The notes under the pieces were generated by a model. The model did not search any database and was not told the origin of the DNA. It worked only from the letters and a program-made list of their open reading frames with translations. Below are positions 1 through 8,257 of a stretch of DNA of 64,000 nucleotides, piece by piece. The position numbers and the translations under genes were made by a program. The first letter of the stretch is position 1. Each line of letters begins with the position of its first letter. This stretch comes from Parafrigoribacterium mesophilum. GTDB lineage: Bacteria; Actinomycetota; Actinomycetes; Actinomycetales; Microbacteriaceae. The stretch spans positions 62,001 through 126,000 of the forward strand of contig NZ_JBDJAF010000003.1 of the NCBI RefSeq assembly GCF_039652555.1, read 5' to 3'.

Positions 1-2175
1 CGCAGTGCCGGGAACGTTGTACACCCCGGTCACCAGCAGCACGCCGCCTGCCGGGTCGATGTCGGTGGAGGCGACGTCGATGGTCTGGCTGCTCAGGGTC
101 TTCACGAAGATGGTTTTCGGCAGGGTGATCGGGGTGCTGTTGGCATTGGGAGGCGCCGCGACGTCGACTCGGATGACTCCGGTGGCCGTGTTGTCGCCGT
201 CGTTGACCACGAAATCGAGGTAGTGGGTTCTGATCTGATCGCTGGTGAAGGTGAAGGTGCCCTTCTCCAGGCTGGCGGTGATGCTGGAGCCGCTCTTCAC
301 CGGCACGCTGGTCAGCCGCAACACCCCGCTACCACCGCGCACATGGTCGAGCGGGTGGATGGTCACCGGCGCTCCGGCGTAGGCCAGCACGACGAACGGG
401 TCGGCGACGATGGGCACCTCGCCCGGTTTTTTGACACTGACGCGGATGCTGCCGCTGGCGCTGTCCTGCCCGTCGGAGACGACGAGGCTGACCGACCGTT
501 GCTCGGCCGAGGCGCCTCCGTCGACGAACACGACGCTGCCCTCCGGCCGGTAGCTGACGGTGTCCGGCGGCGCGGTCGTTGCCGAGACGAGGTAGAACGC
601 GTCGCCGTCAGGGTCGATCCAGTCGCCGAGCGCCGAGACGGTGGCCCGGCCTCCCTGGGCCACCAGCATGGAGGTTTGCCGCACTTGTTCCGGCGGCGAG
701 TTCTCCAGCGGGGACCGCACGGTCACGGTCACCGCGGCGGTGGCGCTGCCGCCGCGGCCGTCGTCGATGGTGTATCGGAAGCCGAACGCGCCGTGGGCGC
801 CGGGCGTCGTGGTCAGCTGCAGCTGCTGCCGGTTGTTCACCAGGTCGATGCGACCTTGGGCCGCGTCGATCGGGGTGACATCCGAGATGACGAGAACGTC
901 GCCGTTCGGGTCATAGTCGTTGAGCAGCACGGGCAGGATGCTGCTGACACCGGGCCTGGCGCCCAGCGTGTCGTTGACGGCCACCGGCGGCATCTGGTCC
1001 TTGGCCAGCTCCGGCGGGGTGTCGAGGTTGTTCTCCTCGACCTGCTGCTGATCGTCCTTCGTGACGATGAGTTCAGACCAATTGTCGATCAGGTGCCCGT
1101 CGGCCTGCACCGCCCAGGAACCGCCGCCGCGCGGGTCGTTCAGCAGCACCTTGTCGCCGTTGCGCGCAAAGGTGAGCCGTACCGCTGCCGGAGGCATCGA
1201 GTCCAACCGCTGCAGCTGTGGTTCGCTCTCCCCGGCGCACGAGCGCCAGGCGCTTCCTCCCGACCACGCGGCGTAGGTGCAGCCGTTCAGGGTGACCGGT
1301 GCCGCGGGGAACCCGGACTCTCCGGTGACCTGGGCGCGCGGAGTGCCGCCGGACACCGGCAGCGAGACCAGGCCACCGTCGAACGCGACGTAGACCCGAT
1401 CGCCGCCGGACGACGGCTGTTGCAGCACGGGGCTGCTGCCACCGCCGATCAGGCTGGACAGGTCGAACAACCGGCCGTCGAGGCTGAGCCGGCGGGAGGT
1501 GGCATCCAGCAGCGCCCAATGGTTCCCGACCGAGGTGACGGTGACGGCGGCGTTGGAATCGCCCAGCCCGGCCTGGAAGGTCGCCGGGGTGCTGCCGGGC
1601 GCGCCCAGGTCGAGCCGGTAGACCCTGCGGGCCTGGGACGAGTAGCCGATCAGCACACCGTCCGGGGACACGCTCACGACGGCGTCTTTGCCGAGGCTCA
1701 GCGTCGGCGGCGACTGCTGGTCGAAATGGACCACGTCCGCTTCGGGCATGACCCAGACCTGGCCGGTCCCGCGCGCGACGATGACAACACTCGCCTCGGT
1801 CAGGAAGACCTCCGGATCTTGCGGCGGCAGCGGAACGCTGTCGCGCACCTGAGAGGTCGCCGGATCAACGACATCGATCTTGCTGTCGGTGCGGTCTACC
1901 AGGAGCACGTTGGCGCCGCGCTGGACGACGTCGATCTCGGTGCCGGTGCTGGGCACCACGGTGTCCAGCGCGAGCACCTGCGTGTTGGCTCGGCCGATCA
2001 CGTGCTCCCCGCCGTTGGCCACCCAGACCGAGCCGTCGTTCAGATCCATGCGCTGCGCGGTATAGCCGCCGGACACGATCGCGACCGTGGCCACCAGTAC
2101 CGCAATAACAGAAGCGCTCGTCGCGGACACGACGAGCGATTTGCGGGCAGCCATCCAGTGGAGAAAAGACCTCAT
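1..2175 (-). CDS. Membrane-anchored beta-propeller/Ig-repeat surface protein (3' end outside window)
   Basis: The frame stays open for 725 codons, from an ATG at 2175 to the left edge, so the C-terminus is missing. An N-terminal membrane segment (about residues 13–36) is followed by a region rich in VWVAN-, DPATSQ- and SPDG-type repeats (about 45–330) that looks like a beta-propeller. After about residue 365 come tandem Ig/cadherin-like modules with NDTLGARPG, LLNDYDPNGD, DDGRGGSATAAVTV and DWIDPDGDAF motifs. Such modules are usually extracellular and involved in adhesion or wall association. The ATG overlaps the stop of the kinase gene (ATGA), so the two are translationally coupled; the kinase may regulate or sense this protein, which is inference. 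The coding strand and frame are certain, the ligand unknown. Confidence 0.85.
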   Translation of the reverse strand, partial: MRSFLHWMAARKSLVVSATSASVIAVLVATVAIVSGGYTAQRMDLNDGSVWVANGGEHVIGRANTQVLALDTVVPSTGTEIDVVQRGANVLLVDRTDSKIDVVDPATSQVRDSVPLPPQDPEVFLTEASVVIVARGTGQVWVMPEADVVHFDQQSPPTLSLGKDAVVSVSPDGVLIGYSSQARRVYRLDLGAPGSTPATFQAGLGDSNAAVTVTSVGNHWALLDATSRRLSLDGRLFDLSSLIGGGSSPVLQQPSSGGDRVYVAFDGGLVSLPVSGGTPRAQVTGESGFPAAPVTLNGCTYAAWSGGSAWRSCAGESEPQLQRLDSMPPAAVRLTFARNGDKVLLNDPRGGGSWAVQADGHLIDNWSELIVTKDDQQQVEENNLDTPPELAKDQMPPVAVNDTLGARPGVSSILPVLLNDYDPNGDVLVISDVTPIDAAQGRIDLVNNRQQLQLTTTPGAHGAFGFRYTIDDGRGGSATAAVTVTVRSPLENSPPEQVRQTSMLVAQGGRATVSALGDWIDPDGDAFYLVSATTAPPDTVSYRPEGSVVFVDGGASAEQRSVSLVVSDGQDSASGSIRVSVKKPGEVPIVADPFVVLAYAGAPVTIHPLDHVRGGSGVLRLTSVPVKSGSSITASLEKGTFTFTSDQIRTHYLDFVVNDGDNTATGVIRVDVAAPPNANSTPITLPKTIFVKTLSSQTIDVASTDIDPAGGVLLVTGVYNVPGTA

Positions 2176-3599
2176 CAGCCGCTCACAAAGTCAGCGCATT
2201 TCTCGCTGCTGGGCGGCCCCGTCTTGCCGTCACGATTCACGGTCACGGTGATGCAGACGCGGTCGCCCGCGGTCGCGTCCACCGTGAATGACCGAGTCTG
2301 CTGAATGCTGGTCTGTCCATCGCGGGTGGCGATCTGGTATTGGTCATCGGGCCTGAGACCGGGATCGGGCCAACTGAAGTGTACAGAATCGCGGGTCAGT
2401 TCGGCGGTGATGTCGCTGACCGCGGGGATTTCCGAGGCGTTCGCGTTGACCAGCACCATCGTTGCCATGGCACCGAGGGCGATGGCCAGCACCAAGCCGG
2501 CCACGAGCACCCAGCCGAGAGCCCTGGTCCGCATGCTGATCGGCGCGGACGCGGTTCCGGAGTGCGGTGACAGCGGGCTCGACTCCCGCAACAGCGTGCC
2601 GACCGGCGCATAGTCCACCTGGTGACTGAGCGCCCGCCGCCGCCGCGGGCGCGCCGGGCCGCCGGAGCCGACGACGCCGCGGATCCGGGTCCGTTCCTCG
2701 AGGTCGGACACGGTGGCCAATGCCCAGTCGTCCATGGCCACCTCGACCGGCGTCTGCGGAACGCCCAGCTCGGTTTCGATCGCCTGGAATTCGCGTACCA
2801 GTTCCAGCGCGCTGGCCGGGCGGGACTCCGGTTTCCTGGACATCGCGTGCTGCAGCACCCGCTCCAGGCTCACCGGCACGTCGGACCGGCCGATGGGCTG
2901 GGTCTTCGCCCGGTTGATCCGAGAGATCAAGTCGGCGGACTTGTTGGACTGCCCCGGGATCTCGAACGGCGAGCGGCCGGCGAGCAATGAGTACACCGTC
3001 GCGGCAAGCGACCACACCTCGGAAGCCACCGATCCGGGCGTTTCATCCATCAGCACCTCGGGAGCCGACCAGGGAATGGACATTCCCACCGCCTCCTGGG
3101 TCGCGGCGTCGCTCAGCGTCGCGGCGATACCGAAATCGGACAGCACCGGATGCCCGTAGGCGGTGAGCAGGATGTTCGACGGCTTGATGTCCCGGTGCAG
3201 TACCCCCGCGCGGTGGGCGGTTTCCACGGCGCTGCCGATCTTCACCGCGATGCGCATCACCTCCGCGACCGGGACCCGCTCCCTGCGGTAGCGCTCCCCC
3301 AGCGCTGACGAGCACATCTCCATGACCAGGTAGGGTCGGCCGTCTGAGGAGACGCTGGCCTGGTACACCGTGAGGATGGACGGGTGCGCGCTGAGTTGAG
3401 CCATGAGATTGGCTTCGGCCTGGAACATCTGCCGCACCTGGTCGTTGACGACCTCGCTGAGCAGCACCTTGACCGCGACTTGGCGCCTGGGCATATTCTG
3501 CTCGTACAGGAAGACGTCGGCGAAACCCCCCGCGCCCAGAACGTGCACGTAGCTGAATCCGGGCAGCACGGGAGGCTGAGACGGTAGGCGTCGTGCCAT
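2175..3599 (-). CDS. Transmembrane serine/threonine protein kinase (PknB/Hanks type)
   Basis: 474 aa. The kinase domain spans about residues 15–275: glycine loop GAGGFADVF (22–30), ATP-binding Lys44 in VAVKVL, catalytic Asp137 in HRDIKPSN, Asp155 of the DFG motif, and the APE motif in WSAPEVL. A basic juxtamembrane linker leads to one membrane segment (VLVAGLVLAIALGAMATMVL) and a short extracellular C-terminal domain of fibronectin-III type (about 395–474). It is expected to phosphorylate Thr/Ser on cytosolic partners; the FHA protein and PP2C phosphatase encoded just upstream are obvious ones. All catalytic residues are intact. There is no PASTA domain, unlike PknB itself, so the sensed ligand is unknown. 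It is the first gene of a coupled pair with the Ig-repeat protein. Confidence 0.93.
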   Translation of the reverse strand: MARRLPSQPPVLPGFSYVHVLGAGGFADVFLYEQNMPRRQVAVKVLLSEVVNDQVRQMFQAEANLMAQLSAHPSILTVYQASVSSDGRPYLVMEMCSSALGERYRRERVPVAEVMRIAVKIGSAVETAHRAGVLHRDIKPSNILLTAYGHPVLSDFGIAATLSDAATQEAVGMSIPWSAPEVLMDETPGSVASEVWSLAATVYSLLAGRSPFEIPGQSNKSADLISRINRAKTQPIGRSDVPVSLERVLQHAMSRKPESRPASALELVREFQAIETELGVPQTPVEVAMDDWALATVSDLEERTRIRGVVGSGGPARPRRRRALSHQVDYAPVGTLLRESSPLSPHSGTASAPISMRTRALGWVLVAGLVLAIALGAMATMVLVNANASEIPAVSDITAELTRDSVHFSWPDPGLRPDDQYQIATRDGQTSIQQTRSFTVDATAGDRVCITVTVNRDGKTGPPSSEKCADFVSG

Positions 3600-3741
3600 G
3601 GCGCCCCCCTCACCTCGCTCTGTCAGGTCCCTGGGTCTTGCAAAGCGCTACCCCACCTCTTCATTCTAAGCACGGCAGGTGCGCAAATCGCCGGGTAGCC
3701 AGGCGCCCGGCGCCGATGTGTCATCCCCAGTTAGGGGGCCG

Positions 3742-4539
3742 TCAGTCGAAGAATCCGCTCGTGCCGAGTACGTCGACCACGATGACCGTCACGTTGTCGC
3801 GGCCCCCCGCGGACAGGGCGGCGGCGACGAGCGTGTCGGCAGTACGCGCCGCATCCTGGCCGGCGGCGAGGTGGTCGCGGATCGCGCTCTCCTTCAGTTC
3901 CTTGGTCAACCCGTCTGAGCACAGCAGCAGGCGCACGTTCTCCCGCACCGGCAGCATCCAGTAGTCGGGGACCGGCTCCACGTTGAAGCCGACGGCGCGG
4001 GTGATGATGTTGCCGCGCGGATGCGATTCGGCATCCTCCGGTCTGATCGCCCCGGAATCCACCAGTTCCTGCACCACCGAGTGGTCGACTGTCAGCCTGG
4101 AAAGCTCACCGTCTTCGAACAGGTACACCCTGGAGTCGCCGACATTGAACACGGTCCAATACACGCCGTTGCCCTGCACGGTGAGAGCGATGCCGGTGAC
4201 GGTGGTCCCGACGCCCAGCTGATCCTCGTCGGCGGCGAGGGCGATGTCGGCGGTGGCCGCCCGCAGCGCGGTGTCGATGACGCCTGGCTCGAGGAAGTCG
4301 CCCGAGAGCACCTCGTCAAGCCGCGCGACCACGGCGGCGCTGGCCACATCCCCTGCGGCGTGACCGCCCATTCCGTCGGCCACCGCGAAAACGGGAGGGC
4401 GCGACAGCAGACTGTCCTCGTTGTGGGCGCGCCTCAGGCCGGTATCGGTGAGGGCAGCCCAGCCCAGCACCACCGACGCTTCCGGCCGCTGTGGTGGATG
4501 CACTGTCTGAACTGCCGTGCTGCTGCCGAGCTGCGTCAC
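3742..4539 (-). CDS. PP2C-family serine/threonine phosphatase
   Basis: 265 aa. It shows the metal-binding motifs of the PPM/PP2C family in order: RRAHNEDS, VADGMGGHAAGD, NVGDSRVYLF, CSDGL and GRDNVTVIVVD. These enzymes remove phosphate from Ser/Thr residues using two Mn or Mg ions, and this one probably reverses the neighbouring kinase. The GTG start at 4539 directly follows the TAG stop of the FHA gene (4542–4540), so both are translated from one message. A gap of 142 bp separates its stop from the kinase start, leaving room for a promoter of the kinase pair. The protein is soluble, with no membrane segment, unlike the mycobacterial PstP. Confidence 0.93.
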   Translation of the reverse strand: MTQLGSSTAVQTVHPPQRPEASVVLGWAALTDTGLRRAHNEDSLLSRPPVFAVADGMGGHAAGDVASAAVVARLDEVLSGDFLEPGVIDTALRAATADIALAADEDQLGVGTTVTGIALTVQGNGVYWTVFNVGDSRVYLFEDGELSRLTVDHSVVQELVDSGAIRPEDAESHPRGNIITRAVGFNVEPVPDYWMLPVRENVRLLLCSDGLTKELKESAIRDHLAAGQDAARTADTLVAAALSAGGRDNVTVIVVDVLGTSGFFD

Positions 4540-5067
4540 CTAGGTAAGCCTTTGCGTGGGGAGGATTTCGATGCGATTGCCATCACCAATATCCACCACG
4601 GTGCCGGGCGTCACCACCACCGACTCACCTTGACGCAACCTCAGGGGTACGGCTCCCGGCACCAGAACGATCGTGGCATTGGTCGACTTGAGGTCGGTGA
4701 CGATGACAGACGACCCCTGTTGCACCACCTCGATGTGGGTGCCGGAGACCTCGCTGTGCGGCGACGACACCCGCACCAGGTGCGGAGGGGCCTCCAGCGG
4801 AATCCGCGGCGGGACGGGTCTCCTGCCGATGAACACCGGCGCATCCAGCACGATCGGCTGCCGGTCGCCGACCCGCAGCCGATATCGCCTGGGAGCCTCG
4901 CCAGCCGCGGATGGTACAGCTGGCACGGATGGCACTGGAGCGGCCGGTGGCAGCACCAGTTCCGACCGATCCCGGATGATCGTGTCGGCGTCGGCGAGGT
5001 CCGGCGCGGCGTCAGGGCGGCGCGGCACGCCGACGATCGTTTCCCCGAAATCCTCCTCGTCCCGCAT
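4540..5067 (-). CDS. FHA-domain phosphothreonine-binding protein
   Basis: 175 aa from the ATG at 5067, preceded by a run of six G (ribosome binding site) and only 7 bp after the upstream stop. An in-frame TTG further up (5187) would overlap the DUF4192 gene and is unlikely. The C-terminal half (about 75–170) is an FHA domain: FIGRRP, SPHSEVSGTH, DLKSTNAT and DIGDGNRIEIL match the Gly-Arg, Ser-x-x-His and Ser-Thr-Asn recognition residues. The N-terminal tail is acidic and holds two similar threonine sites, GETIVGV and ADTIIRD, which could be kinase substrates that the FHA domain binds intramolecularly, as known for GarA/OdhI (inference here). Its position between DUF4192, phosphatase and kinase genes fits an adaptor of that signalling system. 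Confidence 0.88.
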   Translation of the reverse strand: MRDEEDFGETIVGVPRRPDAAPDLADADTIIRDRSELVLPPAAPVPSVPAVPSAAGEAPRRYRLRVGDRQPIVLDAPVFIGRRPVPPRIPLEAPPHLVRVSSPHSEVSGTHIEVVQQGSSVIVTDLKSTNATIVLVPGAVPLRLRQGESVVVTPGTVVDIGDGNRIEILPTQRLT

Positions 5068-5074
5068 CCCCCCA

Positions 5075-6202
5075 TTATGGCGCGCAGGTCTCGAACGCCC
5101 ACTCCGGAAGGCGGCCGGCATCGAGCATGGCCGACAACAGCCGGGCGAAGCCGTAGTCGGGTTGGATGGACAGCGCCTGCTGGGCAAGGATGCCGGCCAC
5201 CGACCCGCGTCCGAGCGCCCACTGCAGCCAGGCCAGCGTGCAGAGCGCTGCCGGCCTGGCGGATTTCGGGGCGCGTGCGGTCACCGCCATCAGCACACCG
5301 ATGCCGGTAGTGATGCGTGCCGGATCGGGCCGCGGTCCCTCACCGAACATCAGCGCTGCCGACTCGCGGGCGACGCTGTCATCACCGTCCCGGAATTTCG
5401 CTTCGCCGAACAGCACACGGAAACCGGCTGCCGGCCCGAAGGCGAATTGCAGCATGAGCGCGTCGCGGCCCACCGGCTTGTGCAGGAGCCAGAGCAGCAG
5501 CGCGGCATCCCGGTCCTCAATCCGGGTCGGATTCAGCCGGAGAGCCAGCTCGATGAGACGAGGAAGAGTGAACACCGGCGGCGGACCATCGGTATCGAAC
5601 ACTGCGCCGAGGCGGCCGAACGGCACCAGCTCAGCGGTGTCGGTCACCCGGCGATAGGTAGCCAGCAGGCGCGCCACTCGTTCGGCAGTGCCGAGATCGA
5701 CTGCGGGGATCACGGCACCGTCGGTGACGGCGCCGAGGGAGCCGCGGGCCGCGGCCGGAATCCTCCGGCCGATGTCGGAGCCGCTGATCTGGTCCAACGG
5801 ATGTCCACCCGGCGGGCAGTCCGCCTCCAGGTATGAACCCCATCCGTCGCTGGCCACGCACAGCGCGTCGCGAGCACGGAACCCCGCCAGGTCCGCACGC
5901 CGCAGCAGGGTTTCCATGAACACGCGGTGCGGGATCGGATCCGCGAACCGGTCGTCGGTGAAGGCAACCGGAACCAGCGCATCCACCTCGGGCAGCTTGC
6001 ACAGCATCCCGATCATCGTGGTCGCGATGCGCTTACACGCCAGCGCTGCGTCGGTTTTCGGCAGATCGAAGCGCAGGGCACCGCGAGTGCGGTTGCCGCA
6101 GAACGCCACGAGCACGACGCTGTCGCGCGGATGGAAGCCGAGCAGGTACGGCACGAGGGCGAGGAAGTCGCTGGCGTTGTGGGCCTTGACGATGGTGGTC
6201 AT
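5075..6202 (-). CDS. DUF4192 family protein
   Basis: About 375 aa. The N-terminus (TTIVKAHNASDFLALVPYLL, then GFHPRDSVVLVAF) is the signature of DUF4192, a cytosolic actinobacterial family of unknown biochemical function. A GTG six bases upstream (6208) is an alternative start; the ATG at 6202 was preferred. The C-terminal part (LAWLQWALGRGSVAG) looks helical and tetratricopeptide-like. It is the first gene of the run DUF4192–FHA–PP2C, with a 7-bp gap to the FHA gene, so it is probably cotranscribed with the signalling genes. No catalytic motif is visible and no role can be assigned from sequence alone. Confidence 0.85.
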   Translation of the reverse strand: MTTIVKAHNASDFLALVPYLLGFHPRDSVVLVAFCGNRTRGALRFDLPKTDAALACKRIATTMIGMLCKLPEVDALVPVAFTDDRFADPIPHRVFMETLLRRADLAGFRARDALCVASDGWGSYLEADCPPGGHPLDQISGSDIGRRIPAAARGSLGAVTDGAVIPAVDLGTAERVARLLATYRRVTDTAELVPFGRLGAVFDTDGPPPVFTLPRLIELALRLNPTRIEDRDAALLLWLLHKPVGRDALMLQFAFGPAAGFRVLFGEAKFRDGDDSVARESAALMFGEGPRPDPARITTGIGVLMAVTARAPKSARPAALCTLAWLQWALGRGSVAGILAQQALSIQPDYGFARLLSAMLDAGRLPEWAFETCAP

Positions 6203-6301
6203 CCGCACAGTGTGCAGCGCTGACGCCTGCCGCTGCGGCGGTCACCCCGGTTCTGTGCACAACCGGCAATCCACCGGCCTGTGCACAACCGAGATGGCCG
6301 G

Positions 6302-8257
6302 CTACACCTCGTCGGCGACCGGAGCGGCGAACTGCGCGTTGTACAGGGTGAAGTAGGCGCCCTGCGCGGCCAGCAACTCCTCGTGGGTGCCCTGCTCGAC
6401 GATCTGACCGTTCTCCATCACCAGGATGAGGTCGGCGTCGCGGATCGTGGACAGCCGGTGCGCGATCACGAAGCTGGTCCGGTCGCTGCGAAGCGCCGCC
6501 ATGGCCTTCTGCACCAGAACCTCGGTGCGGGTGTCCACCGAACTGGTCGCCTCGTCGAGGATCAGCACGCTCGGCTTCGCGAGGAACGCCCGCGCAATGG
6601 TGAGCAACTGCTTCTCCCCCGCGCTCACATTCTCCGCCTCGTCGGCCAGCACGGTGTCGTAGCCGTCGGGTAGCGATCTGACGAACCGGTCGACGTAGGT
6701 GGCCGTTGCCGCATCCAGAATCTCCGCCTCTGTGGCATCCGGCCGCCCGTAGGCGATGTTGTCCCGGATAGTGCCGCCGAACAGCCAGGTGTCTTGCAGC
6801 ACCATGCCCATCCGCCCCCGCAGGTCGTCACGCGTCATGGTGGCGATGTCGACGCCGTCGAGCGTGATCCGCCCGGCATCCAGTTCGTAGAAGCGCATCA
6901 TCAGGTTCACCAGGGTGGTCTTGCCAGCTCCGGTCGGCCCGACGATGGCGATCGTGTGACCGGGTTCCGCGGTCAGCGACACGTTCTCAATGAGCGGCTT
7001 GTCGGCGGCGTAGCGGAAGGACACGTCCTCGAAGACCAGACGGCCCTGCGTGCCCGACGGGGTTTGTGCCGGCACCGGATCCGCGGTCTGCTCCTGGGTA
7101 TCCAGCAACTCGAACACCCGCTCGGCGGAGGCGACGCCGGACTGCACCAGATTGGCCATGCTGCCCAGCTGGGTGAGCGGCTGGGTGAATTGGCGGGAGT
7201 ACTGGATGAACGCCTGCACGTCACCAAGCCGCATCGAGCCGTTCGCCACCTGCAGCCCGCCGACCACGGCGATCGCGACGTAGATCAGGTTGCCGACGAA
7301 CATCATCGACGGCATGATGATGCCGGACACGAACTGGGCGCCGAAGCTGGCCTTGTAGAGTTCCTCGTTCTTGGCGTCGAACACGGCGCCGACCTCGCGC
7401 TGCCGGCCGAACACCTTGACCAGGGAGTGCCCGGTGAAGTTCTCCTCGATGTCGGCGTTCAGCTCACCGGTGTGCTTCCACTGCGCCACGAACAGCTTCT
7501 GCGAGCGCTTGGCCACCACGCCGGTGATCACCACGGTCAGCGGGATCGTCACGAGGGCGACGAGGGTGAGCAGCGGCGAGACCAGGAACATCATCACCAT
7601 CACACCGATCACGGTGAGCAGTGAATTGAGCATCTGGCTGAGCGTCTGCTGCAGCGACTGGGCAACGTTGTCGATGTCGTTGGTGACTCGGCTGAGCAAC
7701 TCGCCGCGCTGCATTCGGTCGTAGTAGCCCAGCGGCAGAGCGTTGATCTTCACTTCGACGTCCTGGCGGAGCCGGTAGATCGTGCGCTGCACCACCTCGT
7801 TGAGCACGTAGGCCTGCAACCAGCCGAACACCGACGAGGCGATGTAGAGCACGAGCACCCACATCAGCACGCTGGAGAGCGCGTGGATGTCGATGCCCAC
7901 TCCGGGCGTCAGGTGCATGCCGCTGAGCAGGTCGGCCTGGTTGTTCTCGCCCTGGGCGCGCAGGCCCGCGACGATCTGATCCTGGGTGACTCCCGCAGGC
8001 AGTTTGGCCGAGATCACTCCCTCGAAGATGAGGTTCGTGGCTTCCCCGAGCAGCTTGGGGCCGATCACGCTGAACCCCACGCTGAGCACGGTGAGCAGGA
8101 AGACGAAGGCCAGGCCGACCCGGTGCGGCTTCAACGTTCCGAGCAGTCGCCTGGCCGAGCCCCAAAAATTCATCGATTTCTCGGCCGGCATCCCGGCGCC
8201 GCCGAACGGGCCGTGCTGCATGGGGCGGCGGGGAGCCGGCTTCGTGGTCTCGCTCAT
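6302..8257 (-). CDS. ABC exporter half-transporter, catalytic subunit of a heterodimer
   Basis: 651 aa. A cytosolic N-terminal tail and six membrane segments (about 45–370) precede a nucleotide-binding domain: Walker A GPTGAGKTTL, Walker B with catalytic Glu569 (LILDEATSSVD) and switch His600 (AHRLST). The signature is VSAGEKQ, deviating from LSGGQ. Together with the partner gene this gives one complete ATP site (Walker motifs from here, canonical signature from the partner) and one degenerate site. This arrangement is known from TM287/288- and LmrCD-type multidrug or lipid exporters. The ATG overlaps the partner's TGA (ATGA), consistent with 1:1 synthesis. The substrate cannot be read from the sequence. 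Confidence 0.92.
   Translation of the reverse strand: MSETTKPAPRRPMQHGPFGGAGMPAEKSMNFWGSARRLLGTLKPHRVGLAFVFLLTVLSVGFSVIGPKLLGEATNLIFEGVISAKLPAGVTQDQIVAGLRAQGENNQADLLSGMHLTPGVGIDIHALSSVLMWVLVLYIASSVFGWLQAYVLNEVVQRTIYRLRQDVEVKINALPLGYYDRMQRGELLSRVTNDIDNVAQSLQQTLSQMLNSLLTVIGVMVMMFLVSPLLTLVALVTIPLTVVITGVVAKRSQKLFVAQWKHTGELNADIEENFTGHSLVKVFGRQREVGAVFDAKNEELYKASFGAQFVSGIIMPSMMFVGNLIYVAIAVVGGLQVANGSMRLGDVQAFIQYSRQFTQPLTQLGSMANLVQSGVASAERVFELLDTQEQTADPVPAQTPSGTQGRLVFEDVSFRYAADKPLIENVSLTAEPGHTIAIVGPTGAGKTTLVNLMMRFYELDAGRITLDGVDIATMTRDDLRGRMGMVLQDTWLFGGTIRDNIAYGRPDATEAEILDAATATYVDRFVRSLPDGYDTVLADEAENVSAGEKQLLTIARAFLAKPSVLILDEATSSVDTRTEVLVQKAMAALRSDRTSFVIAHRLSTIRDADLILVMENGQIVEQGTHEELLAAQGAYFTLYNAQFAAPVADEV

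Noticed and set aside
223..2304. A 693-codon open frame on the plus strand
   Set aside because: It is antisense to the Ig-repeat protein; its product is an Arg/Gly/His/Asp-rich sequence without domains, as produced by the opposite strand of high-GC genes.
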